Shown: positions 9,222 through 17,382 of the stretch, in pieces
Layout of the letters: each line of letters opens with the position of its first letter
How positions within the stretch are numbered: position 1 is the first letter of the stretch
Source of the DNA: an uncultured Dehalococcoidia bacterium
GTDB taxonomy: Bacteria > Chloroflexota > Dehalococcoidia > Lucifugimonadales > UBA3495
Reading direction: 5' to 3'
Length of the DNA: 64,000 nucleotides
Assembly: GCA_958296225.1 (NCBI GenBank)
Contig: OY282456.1
Span: 1,984,001-2,048,000 of the forward strand
Translations under genes and position numbers: made by a program
The notes under the pieces: generated by a model
The model's input: the letters and a program-made list of their open reading frames with translations, nothing else
Told to the model about the DNA's origin: nothing
Databases searched by the model: none

Positions 9222-10160
9222 ATGACGGTTCTGGTACTGGGCGGCTCCGGGTTCATCGGCCCCCGGGTCATCCGCAAACTGGTGGCACGCGGCGAGCAGG
9301 TCTATGCCACCGACATCAACCCCCTGCCCGACATCCCCGGCCTCGACGGCGATGCCGTCCGCAGCGCCCGCGTTGACATCACCGACTTCGAGCAGGTAAC
9401 CCGCGCCATCGTCGAATCGGAACCCGACCGCATCATCAACCTGGCCTACCTGCTCGGCGGCGGCGAAGGCAACCCCCACCACCAGATGCGCCTCAACATC
9501 CTGGGTATGGACAACTGCTTTGAGGCCGGCCGCCTGCTGGGCGTCAACCGCATCGTTTATGCCAGCTCCGTCGCCGTCAGCGGCCAGCAATCCAACTTCG
9601 GCGACCGCGAGGTCAACGAGGACGACGCCACTTTCGGCGACAGCCAGTATGCTACCCACAAGATTTTCAACGAGTTCCAGGCCAAAATGTTCAACGAGAA
9701 CTACGGTATGTCCATCACCGGCATCCGCCCCGCCAACGTAACCGGCCCCGACAAGGTGCGCGGCTCCACCGACCACGTGCGCTGCATCACCCTGCCCGCC
9801 CGCGGCGCGCCGGTCAGCTTCCCCTACCAGGAAATGATGCGCCTGCCCATCCACGTCGAGGACATCGCCGAGGCCTTCGTTCGCGTCGCCCTGGCAGACC
9901 GCAGCGCGCGCCCGGTGTACAACTCCGGCGGCACGCCCATCAGCCTGGGCGACCTGGCCGCAATCGTGCAAGGCTACCTGCCCGACGCCCAAATCAGCTT
10001 CGACGACCCCGGCGGCCGCGAACATTCCGGCAACTATCTGGTTGACAACAGCCGGCTGCTCTCCGAGTTTGAGCTGTCCTACCCACCCTTCCCCCAACGG
10101 GTGCTGGAAATCATCAACGACGTGCGCGCCGACGAGGGCCTGCCCCCCGTCGCCGGCTGA
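9222..10160 (+). CDS. NAD-dependent epimerase/dehydratase (extended SDR)
   Basis: 312 residues. The Rossmann glycine motif GGSGFIG is at residues 7-13, and the catalytic pair Y143-x3-K147 (YATHK) is preceded by a serine-rich YASSVAVSG. Extended SDRs of this type act on nucleotide sugars or related substrates using NAD. The segment normally contacting the nucleotide-sugar is short, so the substrate is unclear. A purine-rich GAGAGGTGC lies just before the ATG. The gene lies between the Tam-like gene and the DUF6338-like gene with gaps of 102 and 48 bases, so an operon is possible but unproven. Confidence 0.85.
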   Translation: MTVLVLGGSGFIGPRVIRKLVARGEQVYATDINPLPDIPGLDGDAVRSARVDITDFEQVTRAIVESEPDRIINLAYLLGGGEGNPHHQMRLNILGMDNCFEAGRLLGVNRIVYASSVAVSGQQSNFGDREVNEDDATFGDSQYATHKIFNEFQAKMFNENYGMSITGIRPANVTGPDKVRGSTDHVRCITLPARGAPVSFPYQEMMRLPIHVEDIAEAFVRVALADRSARPVYNSGGTPISLGDLAAIVQGYLPDAQISFDDPGGREHSGNYLVDNSRLLSEFELSYPPFPQRVLEIINDVRADEGLPPVAG

Positions 10161-10208
10161 CCCGTCGCCGGCTGCCCCGTTGCCTACTGCCCCGTTGCCG
10201 AATGATTG

Positions 10209-10814
10209 ATGAGCTGGGCCACCAGCGAAGTCGTCACCGTCCTCACGTTCCTGCTGCCGGGTTTCGTGGGGGCGGCGGTATTCTACGCGCTAACGTCCCA
10301 CCCCAGGCCGGGCGAATTCGACCGGGTAGTGCAAGCGCTGGTATTCACCACCGTAGCGCAGGCCATGGCGTGGGCCGCGCAATGGATTGTCAGCCTGCGT
10401 TGGCCGGGATACGAATGGCCGGCCGGGCTGGAGTTATCCGTTGCCACCGCGAGCGCGGTAAGCATGGCACTGCTGGCCGCTTATGTCGCCAATCACGATA
10501 CGACGCACCGACTGTTGCGGTACATCGGCGCTACGCGCGAAACCTCGTATCCTTCGGAGTGGTACTCGGCATTCGCGGAATATCCCGATTGCTATATTGT
10601 GCTACACTTGAGAGGCAACCGACGACTGTACGGCTGGCCGGAGGAATGGCCTAGCAGGGCACAGGAAGGCCACTTCAGGATAGCCGAAGCCGAGTGGTTG
10701 GGTGACGGTCAACAGGGCGATATGACGGAAACCGTTGTCGTACTGGTACCCGCAGCCGAGGTGGAAATGGTACAATTCCTGCGAGTGCCGAGCCTGGCAA
10801 ATGTGGAAGGATAA
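10209..10814 (+). CDS. DUF6338-like membrane protein
   Basis: 201 residues from ATG 10209 (a TTG precedes it). The first 110 residues carry about three hydrophobic segments, including VVTVLTFLLPGFVGAAVFYAL and ALVFTTVAQAMAWAAQW. A soluble C-terminal domain follows (TRETSYPSEWYSAFAEYPDCYIVLHLRG). The FLLPGFVGA..FYALTSHPRPGEFDRVVQAL opening resembles the DUF6338 family, whose function is unknown. The stop (10812-10814) is only 3 bases before the first of three micro-genes, a tight coupling that suggests they work together. Confidence 0.7.
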   Translation: MSWATSEVVTVLTFLLPGFVGAAVFYALTSHPRPGEFDRVVQALVFTTVAQAMAWAAQWIVSLRWPGYEWPAGLELSVATASAVSMALLAAYVANHDTTHRLLRYIGATRETSYPSEWYSAFAEYPDCYIVLHLRGNRRLYGWPEEWPSRAQEGHFRIAEAEWLGDGQQGDMTETVVVLVPAAEVEMVQFLRVPSLANVEG

Positions 10815-10817
10815 ACC

Positions 10818-10928
10818 ATGGCCAAAGTACCGAACCTGTCGCCAAGCAATCGCGGCAAGGGATTGAAAGGCGCCTCGCAAAAACCCCTCAACATCAAGCG
10901 GCCCCCCATACCGGTCATCAAGCGGTAA
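10818..10928 (+). CDS. Micro-protein, 36 aa, copy 1 of a triplet
   Basis: ATG 10818 to TAA 10926. The peptide is basic and proline-rich: MAKVPNLSPS, then RGKGLKGASQKPL, then RPPIPVIKR. It has no membrane segment and no known domain. A ribosome site (GGAAGG) lies 7 bases upstream, inside the end of the DUF6338-like gene. Its 30/36 identity to copy 3 and shared N terminus with copy 2 argue strongly that it is translated. Function unknown; a cationic peptide could bind RNA, lipid or the adjacent membrane protein. Confidence 0.7.
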   Translation: MAKVPNLSPSNRGKGLKGASQKPLNIKRPPIPVIKR

Positions 10929-10969
10929 GCCGGTATGGGAAGGCCATTGCCCGATTTGGAGCGTAAGCT

Positions 10970-11101
10970 ATGGCTAAAGTAGCAAACCCGTCCCCAAGCA
11001 AACGGCGGGCGTTGATTAAAGCCGGCAAGTGGGATAAGTCGGACCCGGTGGCGAAACTGGTCAAGCCACCGCCACCGCCGGCCCCGCCGCCGAAAAAATA
11101 G
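10970..11101 (+). CDS. Micro-protein, 43 aa, divergent copy 2 of the triplet
   Basis: ATG 10970 to TAG 11099. It keeps the MAKV.N.SPSKR opening of copies 1 and 3, then diverges to KAGKWDKSDPVAKL and a proline-rich KPPPPPAPPPKK tail. A GGAG site lies about 8 bases upstream. Strongly basic with no membrane segment. The conserved N terminus with a variable C terminus suggests the first 12 residues are the functional recognition part. Confidence 0.65.
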   Translation: MAKVANPSPSKRRALIKAGKWDKSDPVAKLVKPPPPPAPPPKK

Positions 11102-11143
11102 CGTGGGTCAGGATAGGAAAATCAACGCAACAGGAGGCAGACC

Positions 11144-11254
11144 ATGGCCAGAGTGCCGAACCTGGCGCCAAGCAAACGCGGCAAGGGATTGAAAGGCGCC
11201 TCGCAAAAACCCCTCCACATCCAGCGGCCCCCCATACCAGCCATCAAGCGGTAG
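11144..11254 (+). CDS. Micro-protein, 36 aa, copy 3 of the triplet
   Basis: ATG 11144 to TAG 11252 with a strong ribosome site (CAGGAGG, 7 bases upstream). It differs from copy 1 at six residues (positions 3, 8, 11, 25, 27, 33) and is the same length. The RGKGLKGASQKPL core is unchanged. Only two silent changes accompany six replacement changes, so the duplication looks recent. It is followed by a hairpin that probably ends the transcript. Confidence 0.7.
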   Translation: MARVPNLAPSKRGKGLKGASQKPLHIQRPPIPAIKR

Positions 11255-11255
11255 C

Positions 11256-11288
11256 CCGGGATGGGGCAAGACGCCTCGCCCCACCCGG
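11256..11288. terminator. Hairpin between convergent genes, probable bidirectional terminator
   Basis: CCGGG-A-TGGGGC pairs with GCCCCACCCGG around a 10-base loop, 11 base pairs with one bulge. It lies just after the third micro-gene and just before the end of the minus-strand gene at 11302. There is no long T-run on either side, so intrinsic termination is only moderately supported. Confidence 0.45.
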
Positions 11289-11301
11289 TCGGAGCGCAAG
11301 A

Positions 11302-12864
11302 TTAAGAGCGGTTGGTGGCATAGGGCAGGTGTTCGCCGATGTAGCCGACGATGAAGTTGTTGGTAGCGTCGTCCCGGTCAAAATAGATTTGCAGGCCGCT
11401 GTTGGAACCCCGGTAGGTCAAGTGCCGGGTAATGGTCACCCGCCGCCCCTGGTCCTGGTCGCTGAAAGAACGCTTGTCCCCGTAGCGCGACATCGTGAAG
11501 TCGGACTCGCTGTTGGCGTGGGTCCAGCCGGGCTTGAGGTCGGTAAAGTAGTTGTCCCAGTTGCCGATGCTCCCCCCCGGCGTGTTGTACCAGGCTTGGG
11601 CCAGTTTGTTGATGGCGTCCAGGGCCGCGACGATTTCGCCCCCGTTGGGACGCGGCTTGCCAAAGTCCGCCAGCGGCTTGGCGCAGTTGGTCAGAAAGCG
11701 CAGCCGGGGAAAGCGGCTGGGCGCGGTGACAGCGTCCAGCACCACTATCTCCCGGCTGCCCGCCGTCTCCGGCGCGTCCGCATCATCCGGGTCGGCGGAC
11801 GGCGGTTCGGCGTCCGCATAGTTCTCATACTGCGCCAGGCGTTCCTGCAACTCGGCGATGGCAGCGTTCGCCGCATCCAGCTGGTCTTCCAGCACGTAGA
11901 TACGCTGCTGGGCGGCCACGCTCTCCGGCGCGCCGGTTTTCGGCAAGTCGGCTTTGGCCGTCTCCACCGATTCTACCAGCGCCTCCGCCATAACCTTGGC
12001 ATCCGCCAGCATCGAAACAGTCAACGTTGTCGCCGTGAACTCCAGCAGTTCCAGCAGGGTCAGGCTGCTGCGGGTGGCAATATCGCGGGCGGTTTGCTCG
12101 CCGGCTTCAGCCAGAAAATCCGCCGCTTTGGCAAAGTCCGTTTCCATCATACGCAAGCGGGAACCCTCCCGGTCCGGATGGCGGGAAAAGGCGGCGGCTT
12201 TCGCCCGCACCCATCCGGCCAACCGGCCCTCCGGCAGTTCCCGGCAAATGGCCAACTGGCCCGCTGCGTTGATGTTCACGATGTTGGCCCAGTCCCTGTG
12301 CCCGGCGGCCAGCTCCCGAAACGCGCCGTCCTGCTGGCCGTCCTCAGTCAGTACAATTGCCCAGTCCTGATGGTCAAACAGGTCGTCAATGCCGGCAACG
12401 GCTTGGCCGTCGCCGGCGCTGCGGGGCCTGGTGTGGGCCGTAGCAACGGCCGCAACTACGGCGTCCAGCCCGCTGCTGCCCGCGTTGTCATCCCAGGGCA
12501 GCCGGTCACCTTCCAGCGCGTCGGGCTGGTCAACGGCGGCAATCAGGTAGCCCACCTGCCGCTCCCCTTCGGCCGGCAAATACGTCACCAGATAGCCCGT
12601 GTAAGAATTTGACCATCGGGAAGGCCGGTAACGGACGCTGACCACCTGGCACTGCTTAATCAGAGGCGATTGGGGCTTGGACAGGCAAATAACCAGGTTC
12701 TCCCGCTCCCATTTTCGGAACGGGAGATTGCCGCCCAGCGCCTTGCGGGCCTGTCCCTGGTAAGAGCCAGCATGAGCGATGGCCCAGTCCCGGGCCAGCT
12801 TGTCGGCGTTGCGCAGCTGGCTTTGGGTTTCCAGTATCAGAGTCTGTTGGTTGACGGTAGCCAT
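11302..12864 (-). CDS. Unrecognised 520-aa protein with central coiled coil and conserved C-terminal domain
   Basis: Three parts can be seen. Residues 1-240 form a globular region with W-rich strands (SVRYRPSRWSNSYTGYLVTY). Residues about 300-350 form a coiled coil (VAAQQRIYVLEDQLDAANAA, then IAELQERLAQYENY). The last 130 residues form a compact domain (ALDAINKLAQAWYN, GRRVTITRHLTYRG, LQIYFDRDDATNNFIVGYIG, EHLPYATN). A C-terminal domain with this LxIxFxxD..ννIGxxGxHLP pattern is familiar from multi-domain bacterial proteins that sit near restriction or other defence genes; this is recollection and untested. No signal peptide or membrane segment. Function unknown. Confidence 0.75.
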   Translation of the reverse strand: MATVNQQTLILETQSQLRNADKLARDWAIAHAGSYQGQARKALGGNLPFRKWERENLVICLSKPQSPLIKQCQVVSVRYRPSRWSNSYTGYLVTYLPAEGERQVGYLIAAVDQPDALEGDRLPWDDNAGSSGLDAVVAAVATAHTRPRSAGDGQAVAGIDDLFDHQDWAIVLTEDGQQDGAFRELAAGHRDWANIVNINAAGQLAICRELPEGRLAGWVRAKAAAFSRHPDREGSRLRMMETDFAKAADFLAEAGEQTARDIATRSSLTLLELLEFTATTLTVSMLADAKVMAEALVESVETAKADLPKTGAPESVAAQQRIYVLEDQLDAANAAIAELQERLAQYENYADAEPPSADPDDADAPETAGSREIVVLDAVTAPSRFPRLRFLTNCAKPLADFGKPRPNGGEIVAALDAINKLAQAWYNTPGGSIGNWDNYFTDLKPGWTHANSESDFTMSRYGDKRSFSDQDQGRRVTITRHLTYRGSNSGLQIYFDRDDATNNFIVGYIGEHLPYATNRS

Positions 12865-13041
12865 AGGTTTGCCCTCGTTCTCCTCGCTGCCTCGTTCTCG
12901 TCGCTGCGGGGATGGGATGGATGGTTAATTATAAACCGCCGCGCCGGAACGATGCCGGTTGCCTACCCCCCTTTATGCCCGGTCATCAGGACTGACTCCG
13001 CTGCCTGTCGCCATTCCCGCTACCGCTACCGCCAACCCGGC

Positions 13042-14772
13042 CTAGCGCTCAAAATGGTACTCGGCTTCCCAGGTGTGCCGGAAATCGCCGTTTGCTTCAC
13101 GCACCGACTGGCCCGTCTTGATTATGCTGATGTCGTAATCCGGCAGCTCGCGCACTGCCCGGCAGCGGTCGCCGTTCCGCCAACCGTAGGCATTAAAGTT
13201 GAAATCCAGGTTGTCAAAGTGGTACTGCTTGCGGTCTTCCGGAAGGTCGTCGTGGCTCGCCGGCACAATGTGCAAAAAGAAACCGTGTTCCGTATCCTCC
13301 GGCGCGCAGGGGTCTTTGTCGTAAATCAGCCGGCCCGCGTCAACGTACACTGCATAGCCCGGGGGAATTACGGATGGGCCGCCGGCGGCGATGACTTTAT
13401 CCACATAGCCGTCACTATGGAAGGGGGTTAGCCTGATGCGGACGGGCGCGGCATCGGGATTGATAACGTGGACGTTGCCGTCAAACGACGCCAGGTACAG
13501 CAGCCCGTTGCGCTCCAATATGGCGGTGATGAGGTTCCCGGAGCTAAAAATCCGCTCCGGCGCCCAGGTGTCATAGTCGAACCGGTCAACCACAAACCCG
13601 TCCCCCGAGCCGTCAATGGCCAGATAGGCGACATAAACGCCGTCCTTATTGGCATAGGCAAAGGTGGAAACGGTGCCTTGCAGCACGGCCACGGGTTCAA
13701 TCACGCCGGCCTCCGGCGGGGCCGTGCTGGTGCCATAGAAGGGAAACCCATAGAAGCCGTCTTGCACGATGGCGTTCAATTCCTCCAGTTGTCCCTCTGT
13801 TGCCAGTCCATCCTGCTGGTCATTGTCCGCCCCGTAAATCGTTCCATCCGGAGCTATGGAGATTCCGTAAGTGTTGCGCAACCCGGTCGCATAAACCTCA
13901 ACTTCATTATGTGGAGGACGAAAGCGGGCTACCGCTCCCATTAGATCCGTCCGGCGTTGGTGTGCCTTAAGCTCGTCAGCGTGGGTTATGAAATAGCCCT
14001 GGGGGCTTAGCACGTGCTGCGGATGACCAATACTGGCATAGACATACTCGCCATCGTTGGCCAGTCCATTGGGGGCATGGTCATTGTCCCAGGATATAAT
14101 TCGATCCACCACTACTTGCCTTGCGCTTAGTCCGCCCGAATCGCCTGTCTGATAGGAAAGGATTTGTGCGCTGGCGCGGCTGAAGAAATCCATTTCTGAA
14201 CCGGAGGGCCAGCGTTTGCACCCGGAGTCTTGCTCAGCTCCCGGCAGCTGACGTACCAACTGGCAGACATTCCCCATCTCACTCACATAAAGGCGTCCGT
14301 CCAATACGGTCAAACCCCGTGGTATGCTCAGCCCTTCCAACACCGTCGTCACGGCGCCGGTGGTGACGTCCAGCAGTCGTATATTGCCCTCGAAGTCCGC
14401 CAGATACATCCGGTCGTCATCCAGCCAGGCGGCCGCCGTAAGCTTCCCGCCCAGTTCCAGCCGGTCGCAATAGCCGTGTTCCGGGCAAAGCTCGGGCACC
14501 GGAGCCGGCGCGGCAATATCAGAGCCTGTGTTCGGGTGAGGGTACGGGGTGGGGTCAGGCGCCGCCGGCGTCGGAACGGCGGGCGTCGGCGTCGGAACGG
14601 CGGGCGTCGGCGTCGGAACGGCAGTGGCCGGCGGTGGGACAGTGAGCCGGATAGGGACGCGCGGCACCGGCGAATCGCCAGCGCACCCCGCCGCAAACCA
14701 GGCGACAACGCAGAGGGCGACAACCACCGTCGTCAGCAGCGGTAATTTCAAGGGCGGCATCGGGAGGTTCAT
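13042..14772 (-). CDS. Lipoprotein beta-propeller, PQQ-dependent sugar dehydrogenase-like
   Basis: About 576 residues from ATG 14772. That start is chosen because it opens a lipoprotein signal (hydrophobic LLTTVVVALCVVAWFAAG then the lipobox cysteine, AAGC). The longer frame from 14901 runs into a repeat element. A TP-rich linker (three VPTPTPA units, near residues 50-65) precedes the propeller. The propeller shows glucose/sorbosone dehydrogenase-type blades: GLSIPRGLTVLDGRLYVSE, ATGLRNTYGISIAPDGTIYG and DNDQQDG. Such proteins oxidise sugars or aldehydes on the outer face of the membrane using PQQ, but PQQ-binding residues cannot be confirmed here. Roughly the last 120 residues look like a separate beta domain. 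Confidence 0.75.
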   Translation of the reverse strand: MNLPMPPLKLPLLTTVVVALCVVAWFAAGCAGDSPVPRVPIRLTVPPPATAVPTPTPAVPTPTPAVPTPAAPDPTPYPHPNTGSDIAAPAPVPELCPEHGYCDRLELGGKLTAAAWLDDDRMYLADFEGNIRLLDVTTGAVTTVLEGLSIPRGLTVLDGRLYVSEMGNVCQLVRQLPGAEQDSGCKRWPSGSEMDFFSRASAQILSYQTGDSGGLSARQVVVDRIISWDNDHAPNGLANDGEYVYASIGHPQHVLSPQGYFITHADELKAHQRRTDLMGAVARFRPPHNEVEVYATGLRNTYGISIAPDGTIYGADNDQQDGLATEGQLEELNAIVQDGFYGFPFYGTSTAPPEAGVIEPVAVLQGTVSTFAYANKDGVYVAYLAIDGSGDGFVVDRFDYDTWAPERIFSSGNLITAILERNGLLYLASFDGNVHVINPDAAPVRIRLTPFHSDGYVDKVIAAGGPSVIPPGYAVYVDAGRLIYDKDPCAPEDTEHGFFLHIVPASHDDLPEDRKQYHFDNLDFNFNAYGWRNGDRCRAVRELPDYDISIIKTGQSVREANGDFRHTWEAEYHFER

Positions 14773-14847
14773 ACCAGGAACGGCAATCAAAGCGGGCTGC
14801 ATTGTAATATGCGGCCGCAATTCCGGGCAAGGGCTGCGCCGGCCGCG

Positions 14848-14970
14848 GGCAGCGTTGCAATTCAGGTGGTTTAACATTCGGAACGGTAGGGGCGACCTCA
14901 TGAGTCGTGCTTATGCCCGCCGTCAAAACGACGGTATCGCGCCTCAAACCACCTAAAACGAAACGCTACC
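14848..14970 (+). mobile_element. MITE-like element, copy A
   Basis: 123 bases bounded by terminal inverted repeats: GGCAGCGTTGCAATTCAGG-TGGTTT on the left and AAACCACC-TAAAACGAAACGCTACC on the right. There is no coding capacity. The interior carries a decayed GGGGCGAC..CATGAGTCG palindrome. The element is flanked by a 22-base direct repeat, CAAGGGCTGCGC-CGGCCGCGGG, at 14828-14849 and 14971-14992. It lies upstream of the propeller lipoprotein. Copy D (30683-30804) is the same type in the opposite orientation. Confidence 0.75.
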
Positions 14971-14990
14971 CAAGGGCTGCGCCGGCCGCG

Positions 14991-15105
14991 GGCAGCGTTG
15001 CAATTCAGGTGGTTTGAGTCCGTTTTTTACAGCGATGGACAGGATGGACAGAATTTTTCCGATGGGGATATGGATATGATGGATTCCGGCTGGCGCCGGA
15101 GCGAC
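14991..15105 (+). mobile_element. MITE-like element, partial copy B
   Basis: It begins with the same GGCAGCGTTGCAATTCAGG terminus as copies A and C. It then follows copy C's interior (TGAGTCCGTTTTTTACA, GATGGACAGGATGGACAG, GGATTCCGGCTGG) but lacks the right-hand terminal repeat. A truncated copy directly abutting copy A, with the shared 22-base flank between them. Confidence 0.65.
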
Positions 15106-15149
15106 GGCCGGCGATTGGAAACGGCGACTTTTTTAATCCGGCGTTGATA

Positions 15150-15178
15150 TTGAGCAATCGGCCCGGCGCGGCTATAAT
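15150..15178 (+). promoter_or_regulatory. Promoter upstream of dnaJ
   Basis: TTGAGC at 15150-15155, a 17-base spacer and a consensus TATAAT at 15173-15178, which puts the start near 15185, about 29 bases before the dnaJ ATG. No CIRCE-type (TTAGCACTC..GAGTGCTAA) operator is present, so HrcA control is not indicated. Confidence 0.6.
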
Positions 15179-15213
15179 CGTGGGGATTCAATCCGGTGCC
15201 CGAAAGAAAAGCT

Positions 15214-16470
15214 ATGCCAGTTGATTACTACGAAACCCTCGGCGTGAACCGGGGCGCAAAGGACGAGGAAATTCGCCGCGCTTTCCGCAGGAAGGCGATG
15301 GAGTTTCACCCGGACCGGAACCGTACCCCCGGCGCTGAGGACAAGTTCAAAGAGATAAACGAGGCTTATCAGGTGCTCGGCGACCAGGAAAAACGGTCCC
15401 GCTACGACCGTTTTGGCCACGCCGGGGTGAACGGCGGCGGCGACCGTCCCTTTGACGGCTTCGACCCCTATGGCGGCTTCGGCGACATTTTCGATACTTT
15501 CTTTGGCGGCGGCGGCCGGACGGCGAGCCAGCCCCGCGCCGGCGAGGACCTCAGCCAGCGCATCACCCTCACCTTTGAGGAAGCGGTGTTCGGCTGCGAG
15601 CGCGACATTGAGGTGAACCGCGTTGAACTTTGCCACCGCTGCTCCGGGGCGGGCAACGAACCCGGCACGCCCATCAACACCTGCGGCACCTGCAACGGCG
15701 CCGGACAGGTGCGGCGCGCCCAACGCAGCGTGTTCGGGCAGTTCGCCGTAACCACCCCCTGCCCCAATTGCAGCGGTTCGGGCCGTTCCATTGAAACCTC
15801 GTGCGCCAACTGCCACGCCCGCGGCTTCGAGCGGCGGCGGCGGACGCTCACCGTAACCATCCCGGCCGGCGTTGACGACGGGATACAGGTACGCATCACC
15901 GGGGAAGGCGACGCCGGCGCCCACGGCGGACACGCCGGCAACCTTTACGTACAGGTTCAGGTGCAAGACCACCCATTCTTCACGCGGGACGATGCCGACC
16001 TGGTGCATCGTCTGTCTATCAATATGGCCGAGGCGGCGCTGGGCGCCACCAAGTCCGTACCCACCCTGGACGGCGAGGACATTGACCTGGAAATTCCGGC
16101 CGGCACCCGGTCGGGCAGCGACTTCCGGGTGCGGGGGTACGGCGTGCCCCGCCTGCGACGCAACGGCCGGCCCACCGACCGCCGGGGCGACATCCGCGTG
16201 CTGGTTCACGTGGACATACCCGACAAGTTGAGCCGGTACCAGCGGCAATTGCTGGAAGACCTGGCCTATTCCTTTAAGAACAACGGGAAAGCGCCCCCGC
16301 CCGCCCGGACTGAACGGCGGCCGTCCCGACGCAAAAACGCCGCCGCGGAGCCTGACCCGCCCGTCGCCGCCCCGGACGGGGCCGCCCCCGCGACCGAGAC
16401 GGCCGGCGAAGACAAGCAGCGGGGCCTCTTTGACCGCCTGAAAGATACTTTCTCACCGACCAACGACTGA
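15214..16470 (+). CDS. dnaJ: Molecular chaperone DnaJ (Hsp40)
   Basis: 418 residues from ATG 15214 (MPVDYYETLGV); a GTG at 15196 would add six residues. J domain with HPD at 32-34; a G/F-rich region (GGGDRPFDGFDPYGGFGDIF); a zinc-binding region at about 140-212 with repeats CHRCSGAG, CGTCNGAG, CPNCSGSG and a weaker fourth, CANCHARG; then the substrate-binding C-terminal domains. A basic, proline-rich extension of about 50 residues follows (PSRRKNAAAEPDPP). It stimulates DnaK ATPase and delivers unfolded proteins. No dnaK or grpE is adjacent. The gene is followed after 34 bases by prmA, a linkage common in several bacterial phyla. Confidence 0.95.
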   Translation: MPVDYYETLGVNRGAKDEEIRRAFRRKAMEFHPDRNRTPGAEDKFKEINEAYQVLGDQEKRSRYDRFGHAGVNGGGDRPFDGFDPYGGFGDIFDTFFGGGGRTASQPRAGEDLSQRITLTFEEAVFGCERDIEVNRVELCHRCSGAGNEPGTPINTCGTCNGAGQVRRAQRSVFGQFAVTTPCPNCSGSGRSIETSCANCHARGFERRRRTLTVTIPAGVDDGIQVRITGEGDAGAHGGHAGNLYVQVQVQDHPFFTRDDADLVHRLSINMAEAALGATKSVPTLDGEDIDLEIPAGTRSGSDFRVRGYGVPRLRRNGRPTDRRGDIRVLVHVDIPDKLSRYQRQLLEDLAYSFKNNGKAPPPARTERRPSRRKNAAAEPDPPVAAPDGAAPATETAGEDKQRGLFDRLKDTFSPTND

Positions 16471-16504
16471 CCAACCGCAGCGCACGCCGTCCGGTATCCG
16501 GGCA

Positions 16505-17371
16505 ATGTCCTGGCACGAACTTAGCATCAACGTTCCTTTCGAGTACGTCGAGCCGGTTTCTTACCTGTTCGAGCGTTACGGCTACGGCTTGAGCGTGGAG
16601 ACGAAACCGGGGGAGTACGCCGTCCTGCGTTCCTATCTGCCCAGTCTGTCCCGGCAGCGCCTGGCGCATATTGAGGTGGGCATCAAACTGGCGTCCAGCG
16701 TCGCCGCCCTGGGGGAGCTGAACATCCGCCCGCTGGACGACAATGAGGACTGGCGGAACAGCTGGAAACAGCACTTTACCCTGCTGCGGGTGGGCCGCAA
16801 CCTGGTCATCAAACCGTCCTGGATTGACTATGAGGCGAAAGACGGCGACGTGGTTGTTGACCTCGACCCCGGTCTGGCTTTTGGCACCGGCTACCACCCC
16901 ACCACCTACTGTTGCCTGGAGGCGCTGGAAGAGCTGGTGCGGCCCGGCAGCGTCGTTCTGGACGTCGGCGCCGGCTCCGGTATCCTCACCATCGCGGCGG
17001 CCAGGCTGGGGGCGGCGCACATTACCGCCGTGGACATTGACAGCCACGCCGTGCGCGCGGCGCGGCGGAACTTCCGGCGCACGGGCATCGCGGAGCGGGT
17101 CAACGCCGAGTCGGGCAGTATCCCCGGCGCTGCCACCCGCGGCCGCGCCTACGACATTGCGGTGGCCAACATCAGCGCCCGGGGCATCCGGCTGGTGGCC
17201 CCGGCCATCCCCGACCTGCTGGCCGGCGACGGCGTGTTCGTCGCCTCCGGCATCATCGTAGAACAGCACGAGGAAGCGGCCGCCGCCATCACCAACGCCG
17301 GCCTCAGCATCTACGAAATCAGGCAGAAAGAGGACTGGCTGACCATCCTGAGCCGCCATCGCCGGTTGTGA
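16505..17371 (+). CDS. prmA: Ribosomal protein L11 methyltransferase
   Basis: 288 residues, the usual PrmA length. An N-terminal recognition domain (residues 1-95, ending in DDNEDWRNSWKQHFT, the W-x3-W region typical of PrmA) precedes a Rossmann methyltransferase domain. That domain carries DPGLAFGTGYHPTT, the SAM motif DVGAGSGILTIAAARLG at about 152-168, and the NPPY-equivalent VANISA. It trimethylates L11 using SAM. It is encoded 34 bases after dnaJ and 11 bases before the kinase-like gene, so the cluster is probably one operon. Confidence 0.92.
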   Translation: MSWHELSINVPFEYVEPVSYLFERYGYGLSVETKPGEYAVLRSYLPSLSRQRLAHIEVGIKLASSVAALGELNIRPLDDNEDWRNSWKQHFTLLRVGRNLVIKPSWIDYEAKDGDVVVDLDPGLAFGTGYHPTTYCCLEALEELVRPGSVVLDVGAGSGILTIAAARLGAAHITAVDIDSHAVRAARRNFRRTGIAERVNAESGSIPGAATRGRAYDIAVANISARGIRLVAPAIPDLLAGDGVFVASGIIVEQHEEAAAAITNAGLSIYEIRQKEDWLTILSRHRRL

Positions 17372-17382
17372 CTTGCTGAATT

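Noticed and set aside
15172..16248. 358-codon minus-strand frame opposite dnaJ
   Set aside because: Antisense shadow of the J-domain and zinc-finger coding sequence, with no ribosome site.
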